From NCBI GenBank assembly GCA_035771175.1, contig CM069603.1, positions 23,536,286 through 23,600,285 of the forward strand: a stretch of 64,000 bases of DNA, read 5' to 3'. The notes beneath the pieces were generated by a model, which made no database searches, was not told where the DNA came from, and saw only the letters and a program-made list of their open reading frames with translations. The translations under genes and the position numbers were made by a program. Of the stretch, positions 30,743-41,845 are shown one piece after another. The stretch comes from Paratinospora sagittata. Lineage: Eukaryota; Streptophyta; Magnoliopsida; Ranunculales; Menispermaceae. Each line of letters starts with the position of its first letter. The first letter of the stretch is position 1.

Positions 30743-30934
30743 ATGAGGAGAAGCGGAAGAAGACAACCACACATGGATTCATTTGAGGAAGATGATCGGA
30801 TGAGGAGGTTGGAGGAACTTGCTGCTACACAGGGTCGTTTGATGGCAGCACAAATAGCTCAGATTCAAGAGTTGATCAGAAAGACAGAGGTTACTGCACC
30901 ACAACCACCTTCAGTTGTACCCCAAGAGGATTGA
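30743..30934 (+). pseudogene. Gag N-terminus of chromovirus B
   Basis: MRRSGRRQPHMDSFEEDDRM followed by RLMAAQIAQIQEL, collinear with the element A gag start at 15207. It stops at 30932-30934. The gag core and zinc knuckle are deleted: within a few bases the sequence jumps to the pre-protease segment that lies after the zinc knuckle in element A. Confidence 0.8.
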
Positions 30935-30939
30935 ATGTC

Positions 30940-31655
30940 TGAACCCACCGTTGACATCTCCAGGTACAGTGCAGCAGTCCAGTGGCAGAAAGATTGCCAA
31001 GGCAGCCACTGAGCCAGATCCAACCGAATTGAGGACCTTAGTGGAAGGTACTCTTCATATTTGTGATATTTCGATGCATGTTTTATTTGATGCTAGATCT
31101 ACTTTGTCATTCATATCTGGACGCATGGTAGATAGATTGCTTTTGACTCCCGTTAGAGCTAGTACATGGTTAGTTGTGAGTACTGTAGTTGGGCAGAAAA
31201 TCTACCCGAACTTGGTTTGTGAGCACTGTGTCGTGAGAGTTGGGGGTTTTGAGATGCCCGTGGACCTTAGAGTCCTAGAGTCCCTTGAGTTTGACTCAAT
31301 CTTTGGGATGGATTAGCTCGTCGCATACCATGCAGTGATTGATTGCTTTGCAAAGAGAGTAATTTTTAGAATCCCAAGACATTATAAGTTCACATTGCAA
31401 GGGAGAGCATCGAACCAACCAGTACCAGAGGTAGATTGGTAACTGATGGAGACGGAGAGATCTTAGCTGGGATAGTGCCAGAGGATGATAAGACCAGTGG
31501 GATGAGACTTGAGGACATCCCTGTAATGAGAGATTTTCTCTGATGTGTTTCCTTTGAACATTCCCAAATTGCCTCCGAAGAGGGAAATCAACTTTATCAT
31601 TAAGCTGGTCCCTAGTACGAAGCTTGTCTCCATGGAACCATATAGAATGGCACCG
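30940..31655 (+). pseudogene. Protease of chromovirus B, inactive
   Basis: The protease domain is readable to FDSIFGMD. The active-site motif reads LFDARSTLSFIS, with Arg where an active aspartic protease needs Gly (D-[ST]-G or D-A-G). A TAG at 31314-31316 replaces the Trp codon of GMDW. The linker to RT is broken by further shifts. Confidence 0.85.
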
Positions 31656-31661
31656 GTTTAG

Positions 31662-32527
31662 TTGATTGAGTTGCAGAAACAGCTTGAGGAGTTGTTGGCT
31701 AAGAGCTTCATTAGCCCGAGTGTGTCACCTTGGGGAGCTCCAGTTCTTTTAGTCAAAAAGAATGATGGGAGTTTGCGGTTATGTATTGACTACCGCCAAC
31801 TCAATAGGGTGACCATTAAGAACAAATATCCTCTCCCAAGGATCGATGTTTTGTTTGATCAGCTGAAGGGAGCGAGATTCTTCTCGAAGATTGATCTATG
31901 TTTCGGTTATCATCAGCTGAGGATCAGGGACGAAGATGTGCCTAACACAGCTTTCAATACCCGATATGGACATTATGAGTTTCTTGTGATGCCTTTTGGT
32001 GTGACTAATGCACAGGCGATGTTCATGGACCTGATGTAGAGAGTCTTTAGGCAGTATCTGGATAAGTTTGCATCGTCTTTATTGATGACAAATTGGTGTA
32101 CTCCAAGACTCAGGTTGAGCATTAGGAACATCTCAAAGTTACTTTGCAAACTCTGAGAGAGCATATATTGTATGCGAAGCTGCGCAAGTGAGGGTTTTGG
32201 ATCACCGAGGTGAAGTTCTTGGGTCATGTGGTGAGTTCAGAGGGGATTTCTATTGATCCATCCAAGGTTGAAGCCACTATCAGTTGGTCTAGACCTTCCA
32301 CAGTAACCGAGATCATGAGCTTTCTGGGTTTAGCAGGTTATTACAGGAGGTTTGTACAAGGCTTCTTTAGGTTGCCTACACCTCTTACTAGGCTTACCCA
32401 GAAAGATGTGCCCTTTTTGTGGGCGGATGAGTGTGAGAATGCCATTTCTAGAGCTGAAAAAGAGATTGACATCTGCGCTAGTATTGATTCTACTAGAGCC
32501 TGGTCAGGAGTTGGTTATCTATATTGA
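31662..32527 (+). pseudogene. Reverse transcriptase of chromovirus B
   Basis: [20 protein letters not shown] and [12 protein letters not shown] are present. A TAG at 32037-32039 lies at the same codon as the TAG at 17500 in element A. Shortly after, a single-base loss near 32070 destroys the phase of the catalytic FIDD block. The thumb region ([35 protein letters not shown]) follows in another phase. Confidence 0.87.
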
Positions 32528-32887
32528 TGCGTCTCGTATCGGCTTGGGTGAGTGTTGATGCAGAAGGATAGGGTCATTACTTATGCATCGAGGTAGTTGA
32601 AGGTGCATGAGAAGAACTATCTTGTTCATGATTTAGAACTGGCCGCAGTGGTTTTCGCTTTGAAGATTTGGAGACATTATCTCTATGGTGAGATGTTCAC
32701 CATGTATTCTTACCACAAGAGCCTCAAGTACTTGTTTTCTCAGAAAGAGTTGAACATGAGACAGAGGAGGTGGTTAGAGCTCCTAAAGGACTATGATTTC
32801 ACATTGGAATACCATTCTGGTAAGGCCAATGTAGTGACTGATGCATTGAACTGGAATTGGGTAGAGACAACTATGGTGGCGCGCTAG
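32528..32887 (+). pseudogene. RNase H of chromovirus B
   Basis: DASRIGLG and [18 protein letters not shown] are recognisable. The catalytic Asp of [12 protein letters not shown] is replaced in [11 protein letters not shown], and ADALSR reads TDALNW. Stops interrupt the frame near 32594 and 32885. Confidence 0.8.
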
Positions 32888-33145
32888 ATGTCTCAGAAGT
32901 GGAGACTACCTGAGGCGGCTACAGTGATGAGTGTATGTGCTACCCCTTCAGACGAGATTGTGATATGTGCTCATATGAGAGCTCAACCTAGTCGAGTCTG
33001 GGAGGTGATTGACCAGTAGAGCCTTGACATTGATTATGTGATGTACAACTCTTGGACTGAGAGTGGTGATCATGTCGATTGTCACGTGTCATCTGATGGT
33101 GCTTTGATATATAGGAGACGTTTATGGGTTCCCGCAGATCCATAG

Positions 33146-33680
33146 TTGAGGCAGAGTATACTCGAGGAGGCTCACAGATCTCAGTATGCTATTCATCCGA
33201 GCGGAACCAAGATGTATCATGATATGCAGAGGATGTATTGGTGGCCCGACATGAAGAGAGATATAGCACAGTTTATTCAGAGATGTGAGATTTATTGGAG
33301 GGTCAAGGCTGAGCATCAGAAGATTGGAGGGCAGATGCAACCACTTGCCATCCCTGGGTGGAAGTGGGAGCATATTATTATGGATCTTGTGGTGGGATTA
33401 CCCTATACCCCGAGGAGACATGATGCTATATGGGTCATAGTAGATCGCTTGACCAAATCCGCTCATTTTTTTCGAATAAACATTAGGGGTTTTATGGATA
33501 AGTTGAGCAGGCTGTATATGCGGGAGATAGCCAGGCTTCATGGGGTGCCAGTTTCGATTGTATCGGATAGGGAACCGAGGTTTACATCGGTGTTCTAGCA
33601 GGGGTTGCAAAAGCAGCTCGGCACGAGGCTAGATCTCAGTATCGCATATCATCCTCAGACGGACGGCCAGTCCGAGATGT
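33146..33680 (+). pseudogene. Integrase core of chromovirus B, truncated
   Basis: Zinc domain HRSQYAIH and CEIYW (second Cys changed), then Asp in IMDLVVGLP (33382) and Asp in VSDREPRF (33556). A TAG at 33596-33598 replaces Trp. At about 33672 the sequence jumps from the GQ-SE motif to a position about 190 bp further on in element A, removing the catalytic Glu region. Confidence 0.82.
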
Positions 33681-34230
33681 CGCAATGTTGGGACTGGAGT
33701 TTGTACGGGAACACATAGAGAAGATCGAACGAATTAAGCATAATGTGAAGATAGCTCAAAATAGGCAGAAGAGCTATGCTCATCATAGGCATAAGGCCAT
33801 ATAGTTCGAGGTTGGTGACCAGGTTCTGTTGAAGGTCTCACCTCAGAAGGGCCAGGCGAGATTTGGGATAAAGGGCAAGCTTGCTCCGAGATTCATTGGG
33901 TCGTTCGAGATTTTAAAGCGGATTGGCCCTGTCGCTGATCGATTAGCCTTCCCACCTCAACTTGCAACAGTACATAATGTGTTTCGTGTGTCGATGCTGA
34001 GATTGTACAAGAGTGATTTTGATCACATCTTGGATTGGATGCACGTGGAGTTGAGGCAGGATGGAACCTATGATAAGGAACTCGTCCAAATACTTGACCG
34101 ACAAGTGCAGAGATTGCGTAACCAAGAGATTCCTATGGTCAAGGTGAAATGACAATTCCAAGGCGAGGAGCAGGTTACTTGGGAGTGTGAGGACTACATG
34201 TGGGAGCACTTTGTCGAGTTCATGGGCTGA
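33681..34230 (+). pseudogene. Integrase C-terminus and chromodomain of chromovirus B
   Basis: [39 protein letters not shown] and [20 protein letters not shown] match element A. The chromodomain is reduced to EIPMVKVK, a stop at 34150-34152, then [14 protein letters not shown]. Confidence 0.82.
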
Positions 34231-34272
34231 GGTAAATTTCTTAACCTTAAAACTACGAGGGCGAAGTTCACT

Positions 34273-34287
34273 TTAAGGTGGGTGTGA
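34273..34287 (+). promoter_or_regulatory. Polypurine tract of chromovirus B
   Basis: TTAAGGTGGGTGTGA precedes the LTR start, as in element A. Confidence 0.75.
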
Positions 34288-37200
34288 TGTAGCGCCCTAG
34301 AAATGATTTCATCTAGCCCATAATCCATTTGCATTTTTGCCCAAACTCTATGTGCTCGCCTTGGTGTGTATGTTTGTGTGTTTGATGTTTGATGTGTGAT
34401 TATTGCTTATATAAAAAAAAAGTACTATTGGTGGTGTTATTATTTTTATTAATATCATTTACCATATTAATACTATTGTGGGTGGCTTGTTGGAGAAGCT
34501 TCACATAAGTAACTTGTTGAACAAGTCATCATCTTGACTTGTGACTTGCTGAAAAGACCCCATTAAATGTCCTCATTTAATGCACCTTTGATATATAGGA
34601 AGGTTGCATCTCAATACATGGTAAATATGACAATTATAATTGAATATGTTGTGTATATGTGTTGATTATATGATAATTAATTATTGGTGCGTCAAATGGA
34701 TGAGGGGATATTAGGAATGAGTCCGGAACGCATTTTTCCATGGAAAACGACTGGTCATACTCGAAATTCCAATGAGTATTGAGTGCGTAGTGACGAAACG
34801 AAGTTTAGGTGCTCTTAGTGAAGAAGTAGCGCGCTCAAGCACGTTCTTAGGCGGGATGAGCGCGCTGATCCGTGTTTTGGGCACGGTTTTGGGTGAAAAA
34901 TGGTCATTTTCAGTGTTTTAAAAGTGGTAAAAGGTTACTATTTTTCCCATATGAGCTAAAGACGATTTGGAGAAGAAAGAAGGGAGGAAAACTGGGTTTC
35001 TAAGGGAAATATTCACTATCTACACCCCATAGTAAGTGTTTTCCTCCATTTCTTTCCATGAAATCACAATTGAAGGAAAGAGTAAGCTTTCTAATGGTGT
35101 AGTTTTCTCCATGGGTCACGGTTTTGGGTGTTTCCTAACCTAAGGTTGGCTGATTTTTGCTCTTTTGAGCTTGCTTATGATTGAAGCAACCTTCCTTGAC
35201 CTATATCTACACCTAATGTGCATTTTGCAAGCATTTCACCACATTTTTGGTGGTGAATGGAGTAAGGGTTTCATGTGAAACTCTTAGGGACGAGTTGTAG
35301 GCTAGGGATTTGGGTTCGTAAGGTGATTTGGATCCCAATGACACCATTTTCTCCAATTTCTAGTAAGAAATTGGACGGGTTATGTGCAAAGGCATAAACC
35401 CTAGAAATCGAACTTAGGGATTTCCTTTGGACTTGCATGTCAAATATGTTGAATAAATGGCTGATTCTAGTTAATTGATGGTGGTGTTCAGTATTTTTAT
35501 CCATTGGAAACGTTAGTTGTAGTGTAAAATCGGTCTAGGGCTTGATATTGGAGATTTTGCCCAAATTGGGGCTTTTGACCTAAACCAAGTCTATTCATCA
35601 AATTGACTTGGGGATTATCTAGTTTTACCCAAATTGAGTGGAATCATGGGTTTAGAATGTTTGAACCTATCCTAATTTTGTATGACTTAGTGCAATTTGA
35701 CTCTATGCCTATTGTAGAGATTTTTTCCCAAATTGGGTCATATACGATGTATTGATTTGAATTGAGGAATTGACTTGATTATGATCAATCTTGCATGGTT
35801 TTGAATGATTTGGACTTGTGTTAGGATTGAATGACCTAGACTAAATGATTGTCTTAGTTTTTTAAGAATTAGTCTTGTATGTGGATTCGCATGGATGTTG
35901 AGTTGACCATGAGATGGAAAACTCATGATGGGGATTAGATGCACATGGACTTGTTAGATTAGAAATTAATCGTGATTAGTGTGTCTATGTATGGATGATC
36001 ATGGTAATTTATATATGTGCATGAATCTATGGTTTACAAGATCTTGATTTGCATTGGAATCCGTGTTGCTCCGTGTGTGAATAGATATGTTTGTGTGGCA
36101 TTAGTTGTCAGTAGTTGTTCATCTTGTTTATCACTTGTGTCATCCTATTTACCTATACTTGTATGTTGAAAGTCATGAAACATTATTATGGAAATGCATG
36201 TGTTTAATATGTTTTGAAATGACATGTATTGATACTCTAGAAGCTTGGTGTTCCGAGCGAAGTTCCCTAGGTGTTCCTAGGATGCTTGTGCATGTTTGCC
36301 AAGCTAACTTCTCCAGAGGTAGATTTGTATGTGGAAGTTCTAGAAGTTTGGTGTTCCAAGCGAACTTCCCTGGGTGTTCTTAGGAGGCTTGTGCATGTTT
36401 GCCAAGCTCACTTCTCTAGAGATGGATTTTGAATGGTTTTGAAACTCTAGAAGCTTTGTATTCCAAGCTAAGTTCCCTAGGTGTTCCTGGGAGGCTTGTG
36501 CATGTTTGCCAAGTTGACTTCTCTAGAGATGGAAATTGACATGCCCCAATTAAGGGAGGATGATGTCATTAATGAGTGAATGGTCTATATGTCAGCTATA
36601 CCCCAATAAGGGAGGGCCATGTGGGTCTCTACAGCAAGAAAATGAATGGTTTTGAAATGCATGGAATTGAGAATGTTTATTTCACTATGTGTTTTACGTT
36701 TCACATACTTATGAGCATAATTTCATGCATGTGCATATATGACTTTTATTGATGTATAATTTATGGCACTACTGAAAACTATTCACTGGGCACCGTTGGC
36801 TGACACTCTCACTTTCTTTTCAGGTTCTATTGTTAAGGGCAAGGGCAAGGGTATTGCGTTTGCTTGAGGACCTAGCCATTGCCAATGCTAGGACTCTTAT
36901 GTATGGTTTGATGTTCTTAATTACATATGTGTATGGTTTTAATTATTTTGATACATATATAATTAATATAACACTTGTTGAATCTAGATGGTGAGAGACT
37001 TTGTATTTATGGTTGTATATTGGCCATGTGCCTTAGTCTTGGATTTGATGTTGGGTCTAGGCATGTTGCCTTAGACTACTTTGGATTATTTTGGGAGATT
37101 TTGATTATTGTCTTGTATGCCTTGGGAGATTATATCTTATTGATTCATGTGGATGTATGTCTTTGATTTAGAATTGTTAAGTCTATTACGTGATTGATTT

Positions 37201-37350
37201 GGAAAAAAAAAACTTTTTTTTGGGACTCTTTGTGAGAGTCTGGTTGAGGCTTGTAAGGTCTCGATCATCTCAAGGGATGATTTGAGATGGTCGTGGATGC
37301 CTACGTCGGGCGATCCATGAGGTATGACGGTCTGGAGTGTGGGGTCATCA
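34288..37350 (+). repeat. 3' LTR of chromovirus B
   Basis: Begins TGTAGCGCCCTAGAAATGATTTC and ends near GGGGTCATCA (about 37350, exact end uncertain); about 3.06 kb. The first 60 bp, the CACTGGGCACCGTTGGCT block and the last 100 bp resemble the element A LTR. The middle does not, and contains a threefold tandem repeat (36235-36533). It ends against a SIRE-like LTR fragment. Confidence 0.8.
36235..36533 (+). repeat. Three tandem units of about 100 bp in the LTR of chromovirus B
   Basis: Units start at CTAGAAGCTTGGTGTTCC (36237), CTAGAAGTTTGGTGTTCC (36341) and CTAGAAGCTTTGTATTCC (36450), and each ends near ACTTCTC(C/T)AGAG. Each contains GCTTGTGCATGTTTGCCAAG. Such tandem U3/R repeats in LTRs are often enhancer-like, but no function is shown. 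Confidence 0.8.
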
Positions 37351-37759
37351 CCATCGCCCTAATGATATAAGTCGTTTTAATCGTCAAAGTAAGTCAGGAC
37401 GCTTACGAGTTTGTAACGCCCTCACTTCACTATTCGGTAGGACATTGATGCTCCATGAGCGCCCTCAAAGGAACAAAACGACAAAAATGATATTTTTGTT
37501 GTTCTAACACGTACATCTTTTTGAGCCACTTTCTCATAACAACTTTTCATACAACAATTAACTTTTTGGATTTGTCAGAGATATCCTCTGATTCACAAAC
37601 CACGTCTTCTAAAACTTTCCTTATTCGTGAATCTGCAGAAAATCAAAATGTTCATGAAATGTACAGTTGCCACTTTCATGATACATTCTAGTTGTTGTGA
37701 GTAAACGTTCATATTTGAAATTCAAATTTAAATGAACAACAACTTCATCTCTACAAGTT

Positions 37760-37767
37760 TATAAATA
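37760..37767 (+). promoter_or_regulatory. TATA box of the LTR fragment
   Basis: TATAAATA in the same 19-bp context as 5887-5894. Confidence 0.55.
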
Positions 37768-38154
37768 CTAGCACTTAACCATTTGCAAAAAATCACCGAA
37801 AATTCTCTAAACCAAAACACTTTTGAAAGTTAGTTGAATTTTCAAATGATTGAAAAAGTTTAAGTTATTTTGCTTTCAAAGCATTTTCTTTGAAACTTTG
37901 CTTATTCAAATGATTTTCATTCTGAGCTAAATTTATATCTTTATCTAAAAAATAATTTGAAAGATTGAACTGTCTTCACTCAAATTTTCAGCACTGTTTT
38001 TAACTTAGATCATTCTTGCTGAAAGAGAAATTTGAGAGATAGTTCATAGGATACAGTTGTACCTCAAGTCATATCTTGTATACTGTATCAAGGTTGTAAT
38101 AGTAGTTAGAAAAACTACTGAGTTGATATTTCTATATTCAACACATCTAGGTCC

Positions 38155-38237
38155 TCTCACACCCGTAAGTTGAGAAACGGTCTTCTTAAACCGATAAGTT
38201 GAGAAAAGGTCTTCTCACACCCGTAAGTTGAGAAACG
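38155..38237 (+). repeat. Leader stem-loop array, LTR fragment
   Basis: Three units: TCTCA/TGAGA near 38156, TTCTTA/TGAGAA near 38183 (one G-T pair) and TTCTCA/TGAGAA near 38212. A fourth unit is cut off by the Athila insertion after TTCTC. Confidence 0.65.
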
Positions 38238-38246
38238 GTAGTTCTC

Positions 38247-39774
38247 TGTTCACTGAAAACAACAAGTGTACGGTGGCAGATAGTAGTAATAACCGATGAA
38301 GACCGGGTTGTCGTCCTATGGGATTGTTTACCTCACCAATTACCATTTTCACTAATTTCTAACTTTATCTAGCGATCAAATTGTGGGGATTCAAGTATTT
38401 AACTAACAAATAAAACTAATTAAACTGAACGAATTGTGAGAAAGATCAATATATACGAGAATATCTAGAGAATCGGTTTCACTTAACCCTTCAATTATAT
38501 AATTTAGACATGCTTATCACCAAATCAATTTCCTAGTCTATAAGTCAAAATCCTCTCGTCTCTAATTCCCTCTCTCGAGTGTCGAATTAGAACGTATCAT
38601 TAAGATTAAGATTCGATCTCTAGATAAAACCCTAATTCCTAACAACCCTTTAGATTCTATGATTTTCCTACAACTTTGTGAAACCTTGTAAACCTCTCGA
38701 CTCAACAACAATTTAAGGTCATAATCCCCTGGTTCCAACCTAGAAAACCCTCTCTCGAGTACCGCTTCCCAAGTCTAAACTCATTCGATTTGTGGCCAAG
38801 AAATCGAAAGCATTAAGAATATGGAATCATGAATAAACTATGGAAATTTTATTGATAATAAACAAAATCTAATATTAAACCATAATATTCCAGTTAAGAT
38901 CCATCTCCTCTCTAGAAAACAAAACTAGTTCATAGTTTGAATGGAAACAACAAAAGATATGGAGAAACACTCAATAATAAACATTGAATAGCAAACTCAA
39001 AATCCTGGGAATTGAATCTTTTCCTTGTTTCCAAGTGGAATCTTTGCGTTCCTCACCTCTGAGCCGTCTTGTTCTCCTCTCCAATATGTTCCCCTCGAAA
39101 AACCCTAAAAAATGATATATAATATGCCCTACTTCGCATAAGACTTGAATTGTCGAAATTGTCCAAATACAAGGATGAAAAATCAAGAAATGTGCGGTAG
39201 CACTGCAACACTCGAGGGGGTAGCGCTGCAGCGCTCCAGGGCAAAATTTAATACTAATTTTCTCACATTCTGGGTGGTGCAGCACCCAGAATAGTATTTT
39301 TCCATTTTTTCCATCATGTTTATTCTTCATTCTTGCGCACTTACTTGTATACTTCTCGCACATGTTCTTGGCCACTTTTCTTCATCGTTTTAACCTCATT
39401 TCACCACACTTTAAAGCTCTTATTCACCTACAAAACATCACACAAAAGCAAGTAAATCCATCATACTAACCACATGCTAGATCTCAAAATGCAACTGTGT
39501 TACTAAAAATGCAATATGAAACGTGATAACATGAAAATGACACTAATAATGTTAGAAAAAATTCCTAAAAGTCATATTTGTTTTCCAAAACTAACCTAAT
39601 GCATTTTATTCATGAAAACCACTAAAACTAACTTATAAAACTCATAAAAATACTAAAATGAACCAAAGATACAAAATATGCAAAATATGCCAAAAACACC
39701 TAGAAATTGGGAAAATGCTTCTAAAAAACTAATAAAAATCCTACAAATTACTATGTATAAAACTCAACTTATCA
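38247..39774 (-). repeat. Athila LTR, left copy
   Basis: 1,528 bp. In minus sense it starts TGATAAGTTGAG and ends TTTTCAGTGAACA. It carries GGGCATATTATATATCATT (TATA-like) and GCGCTGCAGCGC near 39225. It adjoins a polypurine tract, so it is the 3' LTR of the left unit. Confidence 0.88.
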
Positions 39775-39789
39775 AATACCCCCAAACTT
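39775..39789 (-). promoter_or_regulatory. Polypurine tract, left Athila unit
   Basis: AAGTTTGGGGGTATT on the minus strand, adjacent to the LTR. Confidence 0.75.
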
Positions 39790-41493
39790 AGGACTTTGAT
39801 CGTCTCAAGCAAAGAGAAAAATTAAAGTTGATCAAATAGTTTCCTCACATATTCCAAGATGAACAAGGGTTTGATTTTAACTAATGGATTCAATTGATCT
39901 CAAAGACAACACAAATTTTATAGGCATAACACAAGGAAAACTTCGAAAGTTTAAACTTGTTGTCTAGAATTTCAACCTACAAGACCATGTCTTCTTTTCA
40001 ATCCTCATTGACAACCAAGCATAAAAGATCATTCACATGACCACTCATAAATCATATAGATCAATGCAAGTAAGATAGAAATATGATCTCATAAAACAAA
40101 ACATGAACTTCATATGCTTGTATTTCACACTTCTCTCCACTAATGTAGGACTCACACCAATCAAGATCAATAGGTTTTTATTAAGCTTGTAATGTAAGGC
40201 CAAGGGTTAAAGGTATGTCAAAATGGATAAAATTTAAGTTCAATACACCCAAAACATCTTTGATACATATATTTTGCACACAAACCATACCTTACACGTG
40301 AACCAAAACCAAATATTATCCAAAACTAGATTTTTCACATTTTTCATTCATATTACCCACATATACACCCCAAAACTTATGTCATTTCCTTACATACATG
40401 AAGAAACCTGAATTTTCTTTTCTTTTTATTCTTTTCATTCTTCATCTTTTTCTTTCTTTTCTTTTTCACATGAAACACACATTTTGAATCTTTTCTTATC
40501 ACCTTCTCATACGTTTTCGTTCCAAACCCCATATTCACATACTTTCCCATGCAAAAATACTCAAACCAAACACAACTCACATTTTTCAAGGAGTTAAGAG
40601 TGCTTAGGTAAAAACAAGGAAAATTTAATCAAAGGCCTTGGCTAATCAATTTTGGTGACAATAAAAAAGGTAAATGGCTCAAAATAGGGTGATTAGGGGT
40701 AACATAATAGTTAGGTAGGCTTTATGGCTCAATCTATCCAAAAATGGCCTAAATCATATCTTTCGTGGTGTGATTTGTAGGATTTCTCCTCAAGAAGAGA
40801 TCAAAAAAGTTATAGAGTTCAGTTTAAAAATGAGATCTAAGGTATTAACTTGCATAATCTCGATTTAAGAAAACAAGTGGAACTCATGATCCTAATTTCA
40901 TGCTCAAAAGTCAATGAGAATGTCCAATAAACATGGCTAAGTAGATCAAGCAGACAGACTAAAGAGTACAATCTAGTTTTCCAAGGGTTATACTAAAAAT
41001 GAGTTCAAATCTGATCCTAGATCATCCATACAAGATCAAATCAAATCAAATCAAAGCTCATAATGGAATATGGAATTATTCATTGATCAAAATGCATAAA
41101 AACAAAAAATTTCACAAAACATTGTCACAAATTTTTTAAAAATTTTCACTAACAACACTAAAAAGCTCAAACTCCCCGAAACCTAAAATATGCATTGTCC
41201 TCAATGCAAAAACATCCACATATAGAAAGCAAGATAAAAAGAGAGAAGCAATGAAACTCCCCTAGCCCATATGGGTAGAAGGCTCCATAATGGCTCTTGC
41301 TTTTGGCAACTATGAGGACCCCTAAACTTGAATCAAAACCTGAGGAAGGATAAAAATGAATACCATTAGTGAAAAACAAAAATTAAACATCTAACTACAA
41401 TTATTAAAAAGAAACAAAACATAAAAACAAAACCAGTTGGGTTGCCTCCCAACAAGCGCTTCTTTATAATCATTAGCTAGACTTTCGCTTTTC
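39790..41493 (-). other. Athila 3' non-coding region, copy 1
   Basis: Collinear with 49231-50930 at a constant offset of about 9,440 bp and nearly identical over long stretches; for example, a 70-codon chance frame at 40377-40589 is identical at 49819-50031. It includes the post-pol block in reverse (GGTTGCCTCCCAACAAGCGC, 41439). Confidence 0.75.
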
Positions 41494-41808
41494 TCATGAA
41501 GGTGGCTCATCATGAAGTATTACCTTGACATTGGTTGGGTCCTTGCCGAAGTGTTCCTTTAACCGCTTCCTCTTGGCACGAAGGAGATAGCCATTTTTAT
41601 GCTTGACCTCCTCTAAATGATGGTGCAATTGATTGTCTTCTGGATGTGGTAGCCAATAGGGGTCCGTCCACACTAAAGGAGGTGGGTTGTAAACTCTCCA
41701 AATTCTGCTTATAGCTCTCCAAGACATCTTTCTTTGTAGGTTTATCATAAACCTTGAGAGAACACTCTTCACTTCTTCCCTTCACCTCAATCTGGTGGCA
41801 ACTATTCT
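41494..41808 (-). pseudogene. C-terminal tail of the Athila protease ORF, copy 1
   Basis: Readable as SLKVYDKPTKKDVLESYKQN, then PPPLVWTDPYWLPHPEDNQL and RLKEHFGKDPTNVKVILHDE before a stop. This tail follows protease directly in the TR-GAG units and replaces the RT expected in Athila. It is cut at 41808, within the motif ACTATTCT, by a 37-bp copia LTR stub. Confidence 0.65.
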
Positions 41809-41845
41809 TGCTGAAAAATAAACAAAATAAAAACACCAAAATTTA
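41809..41845 (-). mobile_element. 37-bp stub of a copia LTR
   Basis: TGCTGAAAAATAAAC through CAAAATTTA, identical to the terminal 37 bp of the copia LTR at 51250-51286 and at the same target ATTCT. The rest of the copia element is absent. Instead the T-rich Athila 3' region starts again. Confidence 0.85.

Larger units (their letters stand above)
30585..37350 (+). mobile_element. Chromovirus B (Tekay/Del type), decayed, 5' LTR missing
   Basis: Internal sequence resumes at TCAGAGCTTTAGGTGATTAAAAG (30590), matching the post-PBS sequence of element A near 15055. Most of the PBS and all of the 5' LTR are absent, and Athila LTR sequence abuts instead. The polyprotein region has many stops, several frameshifts and at least two large deletions (middle of gag, integrase core). 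The 3' LTR (34288-37350) is of a different subfamily from element A, with similarity mainly at the ends and at the CACTGGGCACCGTTGGCT block (36785). Confidence 0.88.
37351..38246 (+). mobile_element. SIRE-like LTR fragment (3' part), truncated at both ends
   Basis: Homologous to about 5485-6310 of LTR copy 1: two U3 units (37395-37430, 37438-37468), TATAAATA at 37760-37767, and the start of the leader stem-loop array (38155-38237). It is cut at 38246 by the Athila array, and its left end adjoins the chromovirus B LTR. Confidence 0.7.

Noticed and set aside
40377..40589. 70-residue Lys-rich ORF conserved identically at 49819-50031
   Set aside because: Identity reflects recent duplication of the whole segment, not selection. 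The diverged copy 2 (41880-42080) does not keep the frame.
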